Below the pieces are notes generated by a model that ran no database searches, was not told where the DNA came from, and saw only the letters and a list, made by a program, of their open reading frames with translations. The translations under genes and the position numbers were made by a program. Below, piece after piece: positions 54,047-63,099 of a stretch of 64,000 nt of DNA. Each line of letters starts with the position of its first letter. Positions within the stretch are counted from its first letter, which is position 1. The DNA is from Paracoccus everestensis (lineage in GTDB: Bacteria > Pseudomonadota > Alphaproteobacteria > Rhodobacterales > Rhodobacteraceae). The stretch spans positions 471,001-535,000 of the forward strand of contig NZ_CP090836.1 in NCBI RefSeq assembly GCF_021491915.1, written 5' to 3'.

Positions 54047-55197
54047 TCCGCATTCTCCTAGCTTGGGCGATGCTGGCGGGCGCGGCCCTGGCGCAGGGCG
54101 ACACCCGCCTGATGATCCTGCACGACCACGGCGCCCCGGTCGTGTCGGAAATGGTCGAACTGACCATTCGCGGCGAATACGACCTGACCGTATCCCTGGA
54201 GGACATGGAGTTCCCGAACTCGCCCGACTACGACTGGATCCAGGTCGCGCGGGACGATTGGCACAAGGAACGGGTGAACGGGCGGCTGCTGCAAATCTTT
54301 GAACGCAAGGTGGCGCTGTTTCCCCGCCGCGACGGCCCCTTGGCGGTGGGTCCGGTCAGCCACAAGCTGACCTATGTCCTGGACAACGGCCAACGGGCGG
54401 AAACCACCGTCACGGCCCCGCCGATCAGCCTTGCGGTCAGGCCCTTCCCAGCGGATGCCCCGCCCCTGTCCGCGCGGCAACTGACCCTGACGGACGAATT
54501 GTCCGCCGAACCCGGGCGGTTGAAAAAGGACGAAATCCTGACCCGCCGCGTCACGGTCGAGGCTTTGGGCACCTTGTCCCATCACCTGCCTGCGCGCCCC
54601 GACCTGTCGGAACCCTGGCTGATCCTGTTCAGCCAGCCAGAGATCCGCGAAACCGTCCTGACCGAGGCCGGTCCGGTCGCGCGCGTCGTCTGGGAATGGC
54701 AGTTGCGCCCCCGGACCGGCGAACCCGCCATCCTTCATGCCGAGGCGACTTCTTGGTTCGACACCGACAGCCGCCAGGTCGAGGTCGCGCCGCTGAAGCC
54801 CATCCCCTTTGGCTTCGTGGGCTTCGGATCGAATTTCGGCGCGTCCGACCAGGTGGCTTGGCGCAACTGGCCCCTTGCCGCCGCGGCCCTGGGCGGGGGC
54901 ATGGCCGCATCCCTTGCCCTGATGCTGCAAGGACGGGGCCTGATGCCCCTTGCGGGGATCCGCAGGCGCATCCGCCGCCGGCTGCCCGGTCCCCATGCGC
55001 GGGCCATGCACCGCGCGGCGGTCGCGGGGGATCTGCCCGCCCTGCGCGCTGCGGCGGACCGGCACCTGCGCTGGCGGGGCCAGCCCGCGCCCCCGATCAT
55101 GGCCGATCTGGACCGACAGCTTTTCGCAAGCGCGCCCCCGGGCTTTGACGCCCGCCGCTGGCTGGCCGGGTTTCGCCGGATGTTGCGGCAGGCCTGA
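54040..55197 (+). CDS. BatD-like membrane protein
   Basis: A 385-residue exported protein: a cleavable-looking signal (MVIRILLAWAMLAGAALAQ), a large beta-rich periplasmic region as in the N-terminal domain of BatD/oxygen-tolerance proteins, a membrane helix near residue 275 (LAAAALGGGMAASLALM), and a basic, Ala-rich cytoplasmic end. It is the last gene of the operon and overlaps the previous one by 7 bases. The family label rests on position and topology. Confidence 0.78.
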   Translation: MVIRILLAWAMLAGAALAQGDTRLMILHDHGAPVVSEMVELTIRGEYDLTVSLEDMEFPNSPDYDWIQVARDDWHKERVNGRLLQIFERKVALFPRRDGPLAVGPVSHKLTYVLDNGQRAETTVTAPPISLAVRPFPADAPPLSARQLTLTDELSAEPGRLKKDEILTRRVTVEALGTLSHHLPARPDLSEPWLILFSQPEIRETVLTEAGPVARVVWEWQLRPRTGEPAILHAEATSWFDTDSRQVEVAPLKPIPFGFVGFGSNFGASDQVAWRNWPLAAAALGGGMAASLALMLQGRGLMPLAGIRRRIRRRLPGPHARAMHRAAVAGDLPALRAAADRHLRWRGQPAPPIMADLDRQLFASAPPGFDARRWLAGFRRMLRQA

Positions 55198-55290
55198 TCA
55201 TCAAAGACTTGCCAGCCGCCCGGGCTTGGGCCACCTTTCACGTCATGCAACCCGCACCCAAGGCGGGGCCGACAAGAACAGGGAACCACC

Positions 55291-56889
55291 ATGAAACACC
55301 TTCTGACCCCGCGCGCCATCCTGCTGGCCTCGGCCCTGGCGATCGCGCCTGCGGCCTGGGCGGAAACCCCCGCCGACACGCTGGTCGTGGCCGCCGCCAT
55401 CGACGACATCATCAGCCTGGATCCGGCCCAGAGCTTTGAATTTTCCGGCAACGACGTGAACCAGAACACCTATGACCGGCTTGTCGATTTCGACCCGCTG
55501 GACATGGAGGCGGGCTTCAAGCCGTCGCTTGCCGAAAGCTGGGAAGTCAGCGAAGACGGCCTGTCCATCACCTTCAAGATGCGCGAAGGCGTCACCTTCC
55601 ATTCCGGCAACCCGGTGCGCGCCGAGGATGCCGCATGGTCGCTGCACCGCGCGGTCAAGCTGGACAAGACCCCGGCCTTCATCCTGACCCAGTTCGGCTT
55701 CACGGCCGACAATGTGGAAGAAAAGATCACCTTCGACGACACGACCCTGACGCTGCACATGGACAAGCCCTATGCGCCGACCTTCGTGCTGAACTGCCTG
55801 ACTGCCAACATCGCCAGCGTGGTGGACAAGGAAACCGTCATGGCCAATGCCGAGGGCGAGGATCTGGGCAACACCTGGCTGAACACCAACGAGGCGGGTT
55901 CCGGCCCCTTTGTCCTGGCCGGCTGGCGCCCGAACGAGGCCGTGCAGTTCACCGCCTATGAAGATTACTATCAGGGCGCGCCCGCGATGAAGCGCGTGGT
56001 GGTCCGCAACGTCGCCGAATCCAGCGCGCAGCGCCTGCTGCTGGAACAGGGCGACATTGACGCCGCCCGCAACCTGTCGCCGACCGACGTGGAATCCATC
56101 GGCGCTGTCGAGGGCGTGAAGATCCAGGACGAGCCGCGCGGCCGGATCCTGTACATGGGCCTCAACCAGAAGGATCCGGTCCTGTCGAACCCCCAGGTCA
56201 TCGAGGCGATGAAGCATCTGGTCGATTACGACGGCATCGCCAACAGCTTCCTGAAAGGCACCTTCGTGCCGCACCAGTCGATCCTGCCCAAGGGATATCT
56301 GGGCGCCCTGGAGGATCTGCCCTGGACCTATGACGTCGCCAAGGCCAAGGCCCTGATCGACGAGGCGGGAATGTCCGGCAAGACCATCACCACCAAGGTC
56401 CGCGACCTGCGCGAATATGTGGATGTGGCCCAAGCCCTGCAAGCCTCCATGGCCGAGGCCGGGCTGACCCTGGAAATCCAGCAGATGACCGGCGCGCAGG
56501 TCCTGGACGCCTATCGCGCCCGCGACGTGCCGATCTTCCTGGGCGAATGGGGACCGGACTATTCCGACCCCAACACCAATGCCGCGACCTTCGCCTATAA
56601 CCCCGACAACAGCGACGAGGCGCAGGCGACCGGCCTTCTGGCTTGGCGCAACGCCTATGCCGTGCCCGAGGCAATGAACGAGGCCACGGTGGCCGCCACC
56701 CTGGAACAGGACGGCGACAAGCGCGCCCAGATGTATCTGGACATCCAGAAGCAGTACCAGGCCGAGGCCCCGATCGTGCCCTTGTTCCAGCGGGTCGAGA
56801 ATACCGGGCTGCGCGAGAATGTGCAGAACTGGAATTCCGGCGGGTCCGTGACTTCGGTCATGTATCGGCAGGTGACGAAGGGCGAATAG
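55291..56889 (+). CDS. ABC transporter substrate-binding protein, dipeptide/oligopeptide class
   Basis: A 532-residue periplasmic binding protein with signal peptide (cleavage near A-W-A-E). It contains the family-5 signature region with R-N-V-A-E-S-S-A-Q-R and Y-x-G-A-P-A-M-K-R. It heads a five-gene importer with two permeases and two ATPases and probably delivers peptides, but nickel, opine or glycoside substrates are possible. The 93-base spacer upstream shows no clear promoter; a GGGAACC precedes the ATG. Confidence 0.92.
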   Translation: MKHLLTPRAILLASALAIAPAAWAETPADTLVVAAAIDDIISLDPAQSFEFSGNDVNQNTYDRLVDFDPLDMEAGFKPSLAESWEVSEDGLSITFKMREGVTFHSGNPVRAEDAAWSLHRAVKLDKTPAFILTQFGFTADNVEEKITFDDTTLTLHMDKPYAPTFVLNCLTANIASVVDKETVMANAEGEDLGNTWLNTNEAGSGPFVLAGWRPNEAVQFTAYEDYYQGAPAMKRVVVRNVAESSAQRLLLEQGDIDAARNLSPTDVESIGAVEGVKIQDEPRGRILYMGLNQKDPVLSNPQVIEAMKHLVDYDGIANSFLKGTFVPHQSILPKGYLGALEDLPWTYDVAKAKALIDEAGMSGKTITTKVRDLREYVDVAQALQASMAEAGLTLEIQQMTGAQVLDAYRARDVPIFLGEWGPDYSDPNTNAATFAYNPDNSDEAQATGLLAWRNAYAVPEAMNEATVAATLEQDGDKRAQMYLDIQKQYQAEAPIVPLFQRVENTGLRENVQNWNSGGSVTSVMYRQVTKGE

Positions 56890-56892
56890 GCC

Positions 56893-57975
56893 TTGGCCCT
56901 GACCGATACCGTTGGCCGGGGGGCGGGCTTGCCCCCCGCGCCCAACCACCGCGCCGCCGCACGCCGCCGCCGCGCGCGCAGCATCGGCGGCACGCTTCTG
57001 TCCCTGGTCCTGACCATGCTCGGCCTGTTGCTGATCACCTTCATCATCGGGCGGGTCATGCCCATCGACCCTGTCCTGAAGGTTGTGGGCGACCGCGCAT
57101 CCCAGGCGCAATACGACGCGGCCTATCAGGCCATGGGGCTGGACCGTCCGCTGTATGTGCAGTTCGCGCGCTATCTGGGCGATGTGCTGACGGGGGATTT
57201 CGGGCGGTCGATCTCCACTGGGCAACTGGTCGTTGACGACATCAAGCGCGTCTTCCCCGCCACGTTCGAGCTGGCAACCCTGGGCACCCTGATCGGCGTG
57301 CTGATCGGCGTGCCGCTGGGCGTGATCGCCGCCGCGCGCCGGGGCGGGATCATCGACCAGGTGGCGCGGGTGGTGGCGCTTGTCGGGTACTCCATGCCGA
57401 TCTTCTGGCTGGGCCTGATGGGGCTGCTGGTCTTCTATGGCATCCTCGGCTGGGTCGGGGGGCCGGGGCGGCAGGGCATTATCTATGACGGGATGGTGCC
57501 CACCGTGACGGGGCTGATCCTGGTCGATTCGCTGATTGCGGGCGATTGGGGCGCGTTCCAGGACGCGTTTTCGCACATCATCCTGCCCGCCAGCCTGCTG
57601 GGCTATTTCAGCCTGGCCTATATCAGCCGCATGACCCGCAGCTTCATGCTGGAACAGCTGTCCGCCGAATACATCACCACCGCCCGCGTCAAGGGCCTGT
57701 CCGAACGCGCGGTGATCTGGCGGCACGCCTTCCGCAACATCCGCATCCCCCTGATCACGGTGATTGCGCTGTCCTTCGGGTCGCTGCTGGAAGGATCCGT
57801 CCTGACCGAGATCATCTTCAGCTGGCCCGGCCTTGGCCAATACATCACCAAGGCCCTGCTGTCCGGGGACATGAACGCGGTCCTTGGCGGCACTGTGGTG
57901 GTGGGCACCTGCTTCGTGGCCCTGAACCTTTTCAGCGACATCCTGTATCGCGTGCTGGACCCGAGGTCGAAATGA
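56893..57975 (+). CDS. ABC importer permease, DppB-like
   Basis: A 360-residue permease with six helices and the EAA-type loop (S-E-R-A-V-I-W-R-H-A-F-R-N). The start is TTG at 56893, 3 bases after the binding-protein stop. Compared with DppB it has about 30 extra N-terminal residues, basic and rich in Arg (AAARRRRARS). Within this extension the DNA has a GC hairpin encoding GAGLPPAP. A later start is therefore possible, but no ATG is near the first helix. Confidence 0.9.
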   Translation: MALTDTVGRGAGLPPAPNHRAAARRRRARSIGGTLLSLVLTMLGLLLITFIIGRVMPIDPVLKVVGDRASQAQYDAAYQAMGLDRPLYVQFARYLGDVLTGDFGRSISTGQLVVDDIKRVFPATFELATLGTLIGVLIGVPLGVIAAARRGGIIDQVARVVALVGYSMPIFWLGLMGLLVFYGILGWVGGPGRQGIIYDGMVPTVTGLILVDSLIAGDWGAFQDAFSHIILPASLLGYFSLAYISRMTRSFMLEQLSAEYITTARVKGLSERAVIWRHAFRNIRIPLITVIALSFGSLLEGSVLTEIIFSWPGLGQYITKALLSGDMNAVLGGTVVVGTCFVALNLFSDILYRVLDPRSK

Positions 57976-58877
57976 ACCAGTCCAGACGCGAATGGCTTTT
58001 GTCCGACGCGCCCCAGACCCGACGCCAGGCGCGGATGGGTGCCTTCTATCAGGGCTGGCTGACTTTCGGGGGTAACAAGCTGGCGATGCTAGGGCTGATC
58101 GTGCTGGTGCTTCTGATCGGCATGGCCGTGTTCGCCCCGTGGCTGGCCCCGCAAAGCCCCTTCGCGCAGGATCTGGCCGGGCGGCTGCAACCCCCGTCCG
58201 CGGAACACTGGCTGGGCACCGACGCGCTTGGCCGCGACATCTTGTCGCGGCTGATCCATGGGTCGCGGATCACGCTGTTCATCGTCGGCACCGTGGCATT
58301 GATCGCGCCGATCATCGGGCTGTTCATCGGCACGGTCGCGGGCTTCGCCGGCGGCTGGGTGGACCAGGTGCTGATGCGGATCACCGACATCTTCCTGGCC
58401 TTCCCCAAGCTGATCCTGGCCCTGGCCTTTGTCGCGGCCCTGGGCGCCAGCATCACCAATGCGGTGCTGGCCCTGGCCCTGACCGCATGGCCCCCCTATG
58501 CCCGCCTTGCGCGGGCGGAAACGCTAACCATCCGCCATGCCGATTTCATCGCAGCCGCGCGCCTGCAAGGGGCGGGTCCGCTGAGGCTGCTCATCAAGCA
58601 TATCTGGCCGCTCTGTGTGTCGTCGCTGATCGTGCGCGTGGCGCTGGACATGGCGGGGATCATCCTGTCAGCGGCGGGGCTTGGCTTCCTGGGCCTTGGC
58701 GCGCAGCCGCCGATGCCGGAATGGGGGGCGATGATTTCCGACGGCCGGACCTATATCCTGGATTTCTGGTGGGTGGCCGCCATGCCGGGGATCGCGATCT
58801 TCATCGTCTCGATGGCCTTCAACCTTCTGGGTGACGGATTGCGCGACGTGCTGGACCCAAAGGAGGCCAAGGAATGA
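57972..58877 (+). CDS. ABC importer permease, DppC-like
   Basis: A 301-residue permease with the N-terminal OppC-type segment (WLTFGGNKLAMLGL), six helices and the G-T-D-A-L-G-R-D-I-L-S-R motif. The ATG overlaps the previous gene by 4 bases; the stop overlaps the following ATPase. Confidence 0.92.
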   Translation: MNQSRREWLLSDAPQTRRQARMGAFYQGWLTFGGNKLAMLGLIVLVLLIGMAVFAPWLAPQSPFAQDLAGRLQPPSAEHWLGTDALGRDILSRLIHGSRITLFIVGTVALIAPIIGLFIGTVAGFAGGWVDQVLMRITDIFLAFPKLILALAFVAALGASITNAVLALALTAWPPYARLARAETLTIRHADFIAAARLQGAGPLRLLIKHIWPLCVSSLIVRVALDMAGIILSAAGLGFLGLGAQPPMPEWGAMISDGRTYILDFWWVAAMPGIAIFIVSMAFNLLGDGLRDVLDPKEAKE

Positions 58878-59752
58878 CGCTTTTGTCCGTCCGGAACCTG
58901 CGCGTGACTTTCCCCACCCGCCAGGGCACCTTCGAGGCCGTGCGCGGCGTCAGCTTCGACCTGGGCCGCGAACGGCTGGGGGTCGTCGGCGAATCCGGGT
59001 CGGGAAAGTCCATGACCGGCCGCGCGATCCTAGGCTTGGTCCGCCCGCCCGGCCGTGTCACAGCCGACCGGATGGAGCTTGAGGGCCAGTCGATCCTGAA
59101 CCAACCGGAACGCCGGATGCGCAAGATCCGGGGCAGGCGGATCAGCATGGTCATGCAGGATCCCAAGTTCAGCCTGAACCCGGTGATGACCATCGGCGAC
59201 CAGATCGTCGAGGCTTACCGCCTGCACGCGGGCGGCAACCGCGCGGCAGCCCGCCAGAAGGCGCTGGACATGCTGGCCGCCGTCCAGATCCGCGATCCCG
59301 AACGGGTCATGGGCGCCTATCCGCACGAGGTGTCGGGCGGCATGGGCCAGCGGATCATGATCGCCATGATGCTGGCCCCCGACCCCGAGATCCTGATCGC
59401 CGACGAACCGACCAGCGCCTTGGACGTATCCGTCCGCACCGAGGTTCTGAACATCATGGACTTGCTGGTCCGCGACCGGGGCATGGGCCTGATCTTCATC
59501 AGCCACGACCTGAATCTTGTGGCGCAGTTCTGCGACCGGGTGCTGATCATGTATGCGGGCCGGATCGTGGAAACCTTGGCCGCTCGCGACCTGCACCAGG
59601 CCCGCCACCCCTATACCCGGGGCCTGCTGAACAGCCTCCCGCGCCTGGACGCCCCCCAGGAACGCCTGCCCGTGCTGCAACGCCAGGACAGCTGGCGCGA
59701 CGGCGACATGATCACCGAAAGCTTGGAAACCGAATTTCCGGGGGGTCTGTGA
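58874..59752 (+). CDS. ABC importer ATP-binding protein, DppD-like
   Basis: A 292-residue ATPase: Walker A GESGSGKSM, signature E-V-S-G-G-M-G-Q-R and Walker B ILIADEPTSALDVS. The C-terminal part is shorter than in typical DppD, and the cysteine-rich oligopeptide motif expected near the end is absent (RHPYTRGLLNSLPRL is present). The start overlaps the permease stop by 4 bases. Confidence 0.91.
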   Translation: MTLLSVRNLRVTFPTRQGTFEAVRGVSFDLGRERLGVVGESGSGKSMTGRAILGLVRPPGRVTADRMELEGQSILNQPERRMRKIRGRRISMVMQDPKFSLNPVMTIGDQIVEAYRLHAGGNRAAARQKALDMLAAVQIRDPERVMGAYPHEVSGGMGQRIMIAMMLAPDPEILIADEPTSALDVSVRTEVLNIMDLLVRDRGMGLIFISHDLNLVAQFCDRVLIMYAGRIVETLAARDLHQARHPYTRGLLNSLPRLDAPQERLPVLQRQDSWRDGDMITESLETEFPGGL

Positions 59753-59790
59753 TGCTTCTTCTTCACGCAAATATCCCACGGGGGCGCGGG
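59753..59790 (-). repeat. REP-like intergenic element, copy 3 (inverted, inside importer operon)
   Basis: On the minus strand this reads GCGCCCCCGTGGGATATTTG followed by CGTGAAGAAGAAG. A GCGGGGG-n7-CCCCCGC hairpin (about 59784-59804) is placed as in the other copies. It lies in the 70-base spacer between the two ATPase genes and in opposite orientation to them. Confidence 0.6.
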
Positions 59791-59822
59791 GGTGTGAAAC
59801 CCCCGCTGCAACGGTGCCGCCC

Positions 59823-60575
59823 ATGCTGAGGGTCGAAAACCTGAACGTTTGGTTCGGCTTCGAACCCGACCGCGTCGATGCGGTCCGGGACGTCGGCTTC
59901 ACTGTCGCGCAGGGCGAAAGCTTCGGGCTTGTCGGCGAATCCGGCAGCGGCAAATCCACCATCCTGCGCGCCATTGCCGGGCTGATCGACACCTGGTCGG
60001 GAACCATTGCGGTCGCAGGCCAGCCGCTGGCCGCGCGCAAGCGCGACCGGGCCTTCTACAAGACCGTGCAGATGGTCTTCCAGGATCCCTATGCCAGCCT
60101 GCATCCGCGCCATTCGGTCGATGCGGTGCTGTCGGAAACCCTGCGCCTGCAAGGCATGGACGATATCGACCGCCGGATCGCCCGCCTTCTGGACGACGTG
60201 GGCCTGGGACGCGGCTTCCGCTTTCGCTATCCGCACCAGCTTTCGGGCGGGCAGCGCCAGCGGGTCGCCATCGCCCGCGCCTTGGCCGCCGAACCGCGCC
60301 TGCTGCTGCTGGACGAGCCGACCAGTGCGCTGGATGTCAGCGTCCAGGCGGAAATCCTGAACCTGCTGTCCGACCTGCGCGCCGAACACGGTCTGACCTA
60401 TGTCATGGTCAGCCACGACCTGGCCGTGGTGGGCCATATGTGCGACCGGCTGGCCGTCATGCAGGGCGGCCGCATTGTCGAGGTGATGGGCGTCGATGCC
60501 CTGCGCCAGGGCACCGCGCAGCAGGATTATACCCGCCAGTTGATCGCCGCGTCCCAGGGCTATGCCCGCGCCTGA
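59823..60575 (+). CDS. ABC importer ATP-binding protein, DppF-like
   Basis: A 250-residue ATPase with Walker A GESGSGKST, signature Q-L-S-G-G-Q-R-Q-R and Walker B LLLLDEPTSALDVS. It lacks most of the usual C-terminal oligopeptide-transporter extension, ending soon after DYTRQLIAASQ. The ATG at 59823 is used; a GTG 9 bases upstream (59814) is possible. Confidence 0.91.
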   Translation: MLRVENLNVWFGFEPDRVDAVRDVGFTVAQGESFGLVGESGSGKSTILRAIAGLIDTWSGTIAVAGQPLAARKRDRAFYKTVQMVFQDPYASLHPRHSVDAVLSETLRLQGMDDIDRRIARLLDDVGLGRGFRFRYPHQLSGGQRQRVAIARALAAEPRLLLLDEPTSALDVSVQAEILNLLSDLRAEHGLTYVMVSHDLAVVGHMCDRLAVMQGGRIVEVMGVDALRQGTAQQDYTRQLIAASQGYARA

Positions 60576-60636
60576 ACCGGCTTGCGCCCGGAAACGCCAT
60601 AGCTAACGTGCGCGCGAACGGACGAAAGGAACCACC

Positions 60637-61695
60637 ATGAAGCGCGTGACACTGGGCGGCAGCGATGTCGAGGTCAGCGGGATCTGCCTCGGCACCATGA
60701 CCTTTGGCAACCAGACCCCCGAGGCCGGGGGCCATGCCCAGATGGACCGCGCCCTGGACACGGGCATCACCTTTTTCGACACGGCGGAAATGTATCCCGT
60801 CAATCCCGTGCGGCGCGAAACCATCGGCTTGACCGAAACCATTGTCGGCAACTGGCTGGCGCGGACCGGCAATCGCGACCGCGTGGAACTTGCCACCAAG
60901 ATCACCGGGCCCAGCCAGATGGTCCGCGACGGCGCCCCTTATGACGGGGCCATCGTGGCCGCGGCCATCGACGGATCCCTGAGGCGGCTGCAGACAGACC
61001 GCATCGACTTGTATCAACTGCACTGGCCCGTCCGGGGCAGCTATGCCTTTCGCCAGAACTGGACCTACGATCCCTCGAAACAGTGGAAACAGCAGACGCT
61101 GGACCACATGGCCAGTGTTCTGGGCGCATTGTCCGATGCGCAAACGGCAGGCAAGATCCGCGCCGTGGGCCTGTCGAACGAATCCGCCTGGGGCCTGACC
61201 CGCTGGTGCGACGTGGCAGACCGCCTAGACGCCCCGCGCATGGCCGCGATCCAGAACGAATACTCGCTGCTGTATCGCCTTTTCGACACCGACGGGGCCG
61301 AGGTTGCAGTGAACGAGGATGTGACGCTGCTGTCCTATTCGCCGCTGGCCGCGGGCCTGCTGTCGGGCAAGTATTCGAACGGCGCGGTGCCGGAAGGCAG
61401 CCGGGCGGCGGCGGACAAGGCCAGCGGCGGCCTGGGGAACCTGGGCGGGCGCAAGACGCCGCAGGGGATTGCCGCGACCGAGGCGTATCACAAGCTGGCT
61501 GCCGATCATGGCTGGGACGCCATCCACATGGCGATCGCCTGGCAACTGACGCGGCCCTTCAGGGTGATCCCGATCATCGGGGCCACGCGGATGGACCAGC
61601 TTGACCATCTGGTCGCGGGCCTGGGCAAACCCTTGCCCGACGATCTGAAAAAAGCCATCGACCGGCTGCACAAGCTGCATCCGCTGCCCTATTGA
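60637..61695 (+). CDS. Aldo/keto reductase (Tas-like)
   Basis: A 352-residue TIM-barrel NADPH-dependent oxidoreductase. The catalytic tetrad is present: D48 (FFDTAEMY), Y53, K88 (ATKITG) and H129 (QLHWP). The insert WTYDPSKQWKQQTLDH and the C-terminal I-I-G-A-T-R-M-D-Q are typical of the Tas subgroup. Natural substrate unknown. AAAGGAACCACC precedes the ATG. It stands alone behind the importer operon. Confidence 0.92.
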   Translation: MKRVTLGGSDVEVSGICLGTMTFGNQTPEAGGHAQMDRALDTGITFFDTAEMYPVNPVRRETIGLTETIVGNWLARTGNRDRVELATKITGPSQMVRDGAPYDGAIVAAAIDGSLRRLQTDRIDLYQLHWPVRGSYAFRQNWTYDPSKQWKQQTLDHMASVLGALSDAQTAGKIRAVGLSNESAWGLTRWCDVADRLDAPRMAAIQNEYSLLYRLFDTDGAEVAVNEDVTLLSYSPLAAGLLSGKYSNGAVPEGSRAAADKASGGLGNLGGRKTPQGIAATEAYHKLAADHGWDAIHMAIAWQLTRPFRVIPIIGATRMDQLDHLVAGLGKPLPDDLKKAIDRLHKLHPLPY

Positions 61696-61752
61696 TGAAA
61701 CGCGCAGGGCGCCTATCTTGTTGATCGCAGGCGATGAAATGGGGGACGGGAC

Positions 61753-62670
61753 ATGGCGGGCGATCCGTACGAGGCCTTGGGACTGACAAAATCGGCGACG
61801 GATGCCGAGATCAAGAAGGCTTATCGCAGGATTGCCAAGTCGGACCATCCCGACCTGAACCCTGATCCCGCCGCCATGGCCCGGTTCAAGGCCGCGTCCG
61901 CCGCCTATGACCTGCTGAAGGATCCCGAACAGCGCCGCCAGTTCGACGCAGGCAAGATCGACGCCCAGGGCCAGGAACGCGCGCAGCGCCGCCCCTGGCG
62001 CGACCATGCCGAGGCTGCGGGCAACCCTTATGCCCGCAGCTATGGCTTCGAATCCGATCCCGACCTGTCGGATGTGTTTGCGGACCTGTTCGGGCGGCGC
62101 GGCCGTCAGCGCGGCCCCGAGGATCCGCGCGATTTCCATGTCAGGGGGCAGGATTACCGCTTTTCGCTTTCCGTCGATTTCCTGACAGCCGTCAAGGGCG
62201 GCAAGACCCGCATCACCCTGCCAGAAGGCGGCGATCTTGAGGTGACGATCCCCAAGGGCACCCGCGACGGCCAGACCATCCGGTTGAAGGGCAAGGGGGG
62301 CCATGGGCTGGGCCAGGGCGGGCCGGGCGACGCTTACCTGACGATCAGCGTGGCCCCGCATCCCGATTTCCGGCGCGAAGGCGACGACATCCTGCTGACC
62401 CTGCCCATCGGCCTGGACGAGGCGGTCCTGGGTGGCAAGGTCGCGGTTCCCACCATCGACGGGCCGGTCAACCTGACGGTCCCCCGGGGCGCCACCACGG
62501 GGCAAAAGCTGCGGCTGCGCGGACGCGGCATCAATGGCGGCGATCAGCAGGTGGAACTGAAGATCGTCATGCCGCCACGGGTGGACGACGACTTGGCCCG
62601 GTTCTTCGAAGGCTGGCGCAGGGACCATGCCTATGACCCGCGAGCCGGGATGAAGGCAGGGGAAAAATGA
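61753..62670 (+). CDS. cbpA: Curved-DNA-binding-type DnaJ co-chaperone (CbpA-like)
   Basis: A 305-residue J-domain protein: J domain at residues 1-70 with H32-P-D34, a linker, and two C-terminal substrate-binding beta domains with no zinc-finger region. This gives the CbpA layout instead of the full DnaJ. It stimulates DnaK ATPase. The adjacent gene resembles its modulator CbpM. Confidence 0.9.
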   Translation: MAGDPYEALGLTKSATDAEIKKAYRRIAKSDHPDLNPDPAAMARFKAASAAYDLLKDPEQRRQFDAGKIDAQGQERAQRRPWRDHAEAAGNPYARSYGFESDPDLSDVFADLFGRRGRQRGPEDPRDFHVRGQDYRFSLSVDFLTAVKGGKTRITLPEGGDLEVTIPKGTRDGQTIRLKGKGGHGLGQGGPGDAYLTISVAPHPDFRREGDDILLTLPIGLDEAVLGGKVAVPTIDGPVNLTVPRGATTGQKLRLRGRGINGGDQQVELKIVMPPRVDDDLARFFEGWRRDHAYDPRAGMKAGEK

Positions 62671-62671
62671 C

Positions 62672-63019
62672 ATGACCCGCCATTTTTCGGAAACCGAAGC
62701 GATTGCGATCCTGGACGGGCTCGATCCCCGGCGCCTGCAAGGCTTTGTCGCGGCCCATGTCGTGAACCCGGTCGTCACCGCCCAGGGCGCCGCCTTCACC
62801 GAGGCCGATCTGGCGCGCCTGCAACTGCTTTGCGACCTGAGCGATGTTTATGACCTGCCCGACGACGTGCTGGGCATGGTGATGTCGCTGATCGACCAGT
62901 TGAACACGGCGCGCGGCGATATGCGCGCGCTGATCCAGGCGGTCGCGACCGAACCCGACGAGGTGCGCGGCCGCATCATGGCCCATGTCCGCAGCGTCAG
63001 GGTCATCGGCAAGGGCTGA
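62672..63019 (+). CDS. CbpM-like chaperone modulator
   Basis: A 115-residue helical protein with a MerR-like N-terminal winged-helix feel, directly following cbpA (1-base gap after its stop). In E. coli, CbpM inhibits CbpA by binding its J domain. Assignment rests on size, helical pattern and position. TGACATG at the junction suggests coupling. Confidence 0.78.
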   Translation: MTRHFSETEAIAILDGLDPRRLQGFVAAHVVNPVVTAQGAAFTEADLARLQLLCDLSDVYDLPDDVLGMVMSLIDQLNTARGDMRALIQAVATEPDEVRGRIMAHVRSVRVIGKG

Positions 63020-63099
63020 CGGCAGTTTCAACAAGGCCAGGGAACTGCCTGCACGACTTGCAGATTGTGCAGCGGTGCCTGTCGCGCTATGGCGAAATC

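Noticed and set aside
55243..57840. 865-codon antisense frame across the binding protein and permease genes
   Set aside because: Shadow of the dipeptide-type importer; no family motif, and the plus-strand genes have signal peptide, helices and EAA loop.
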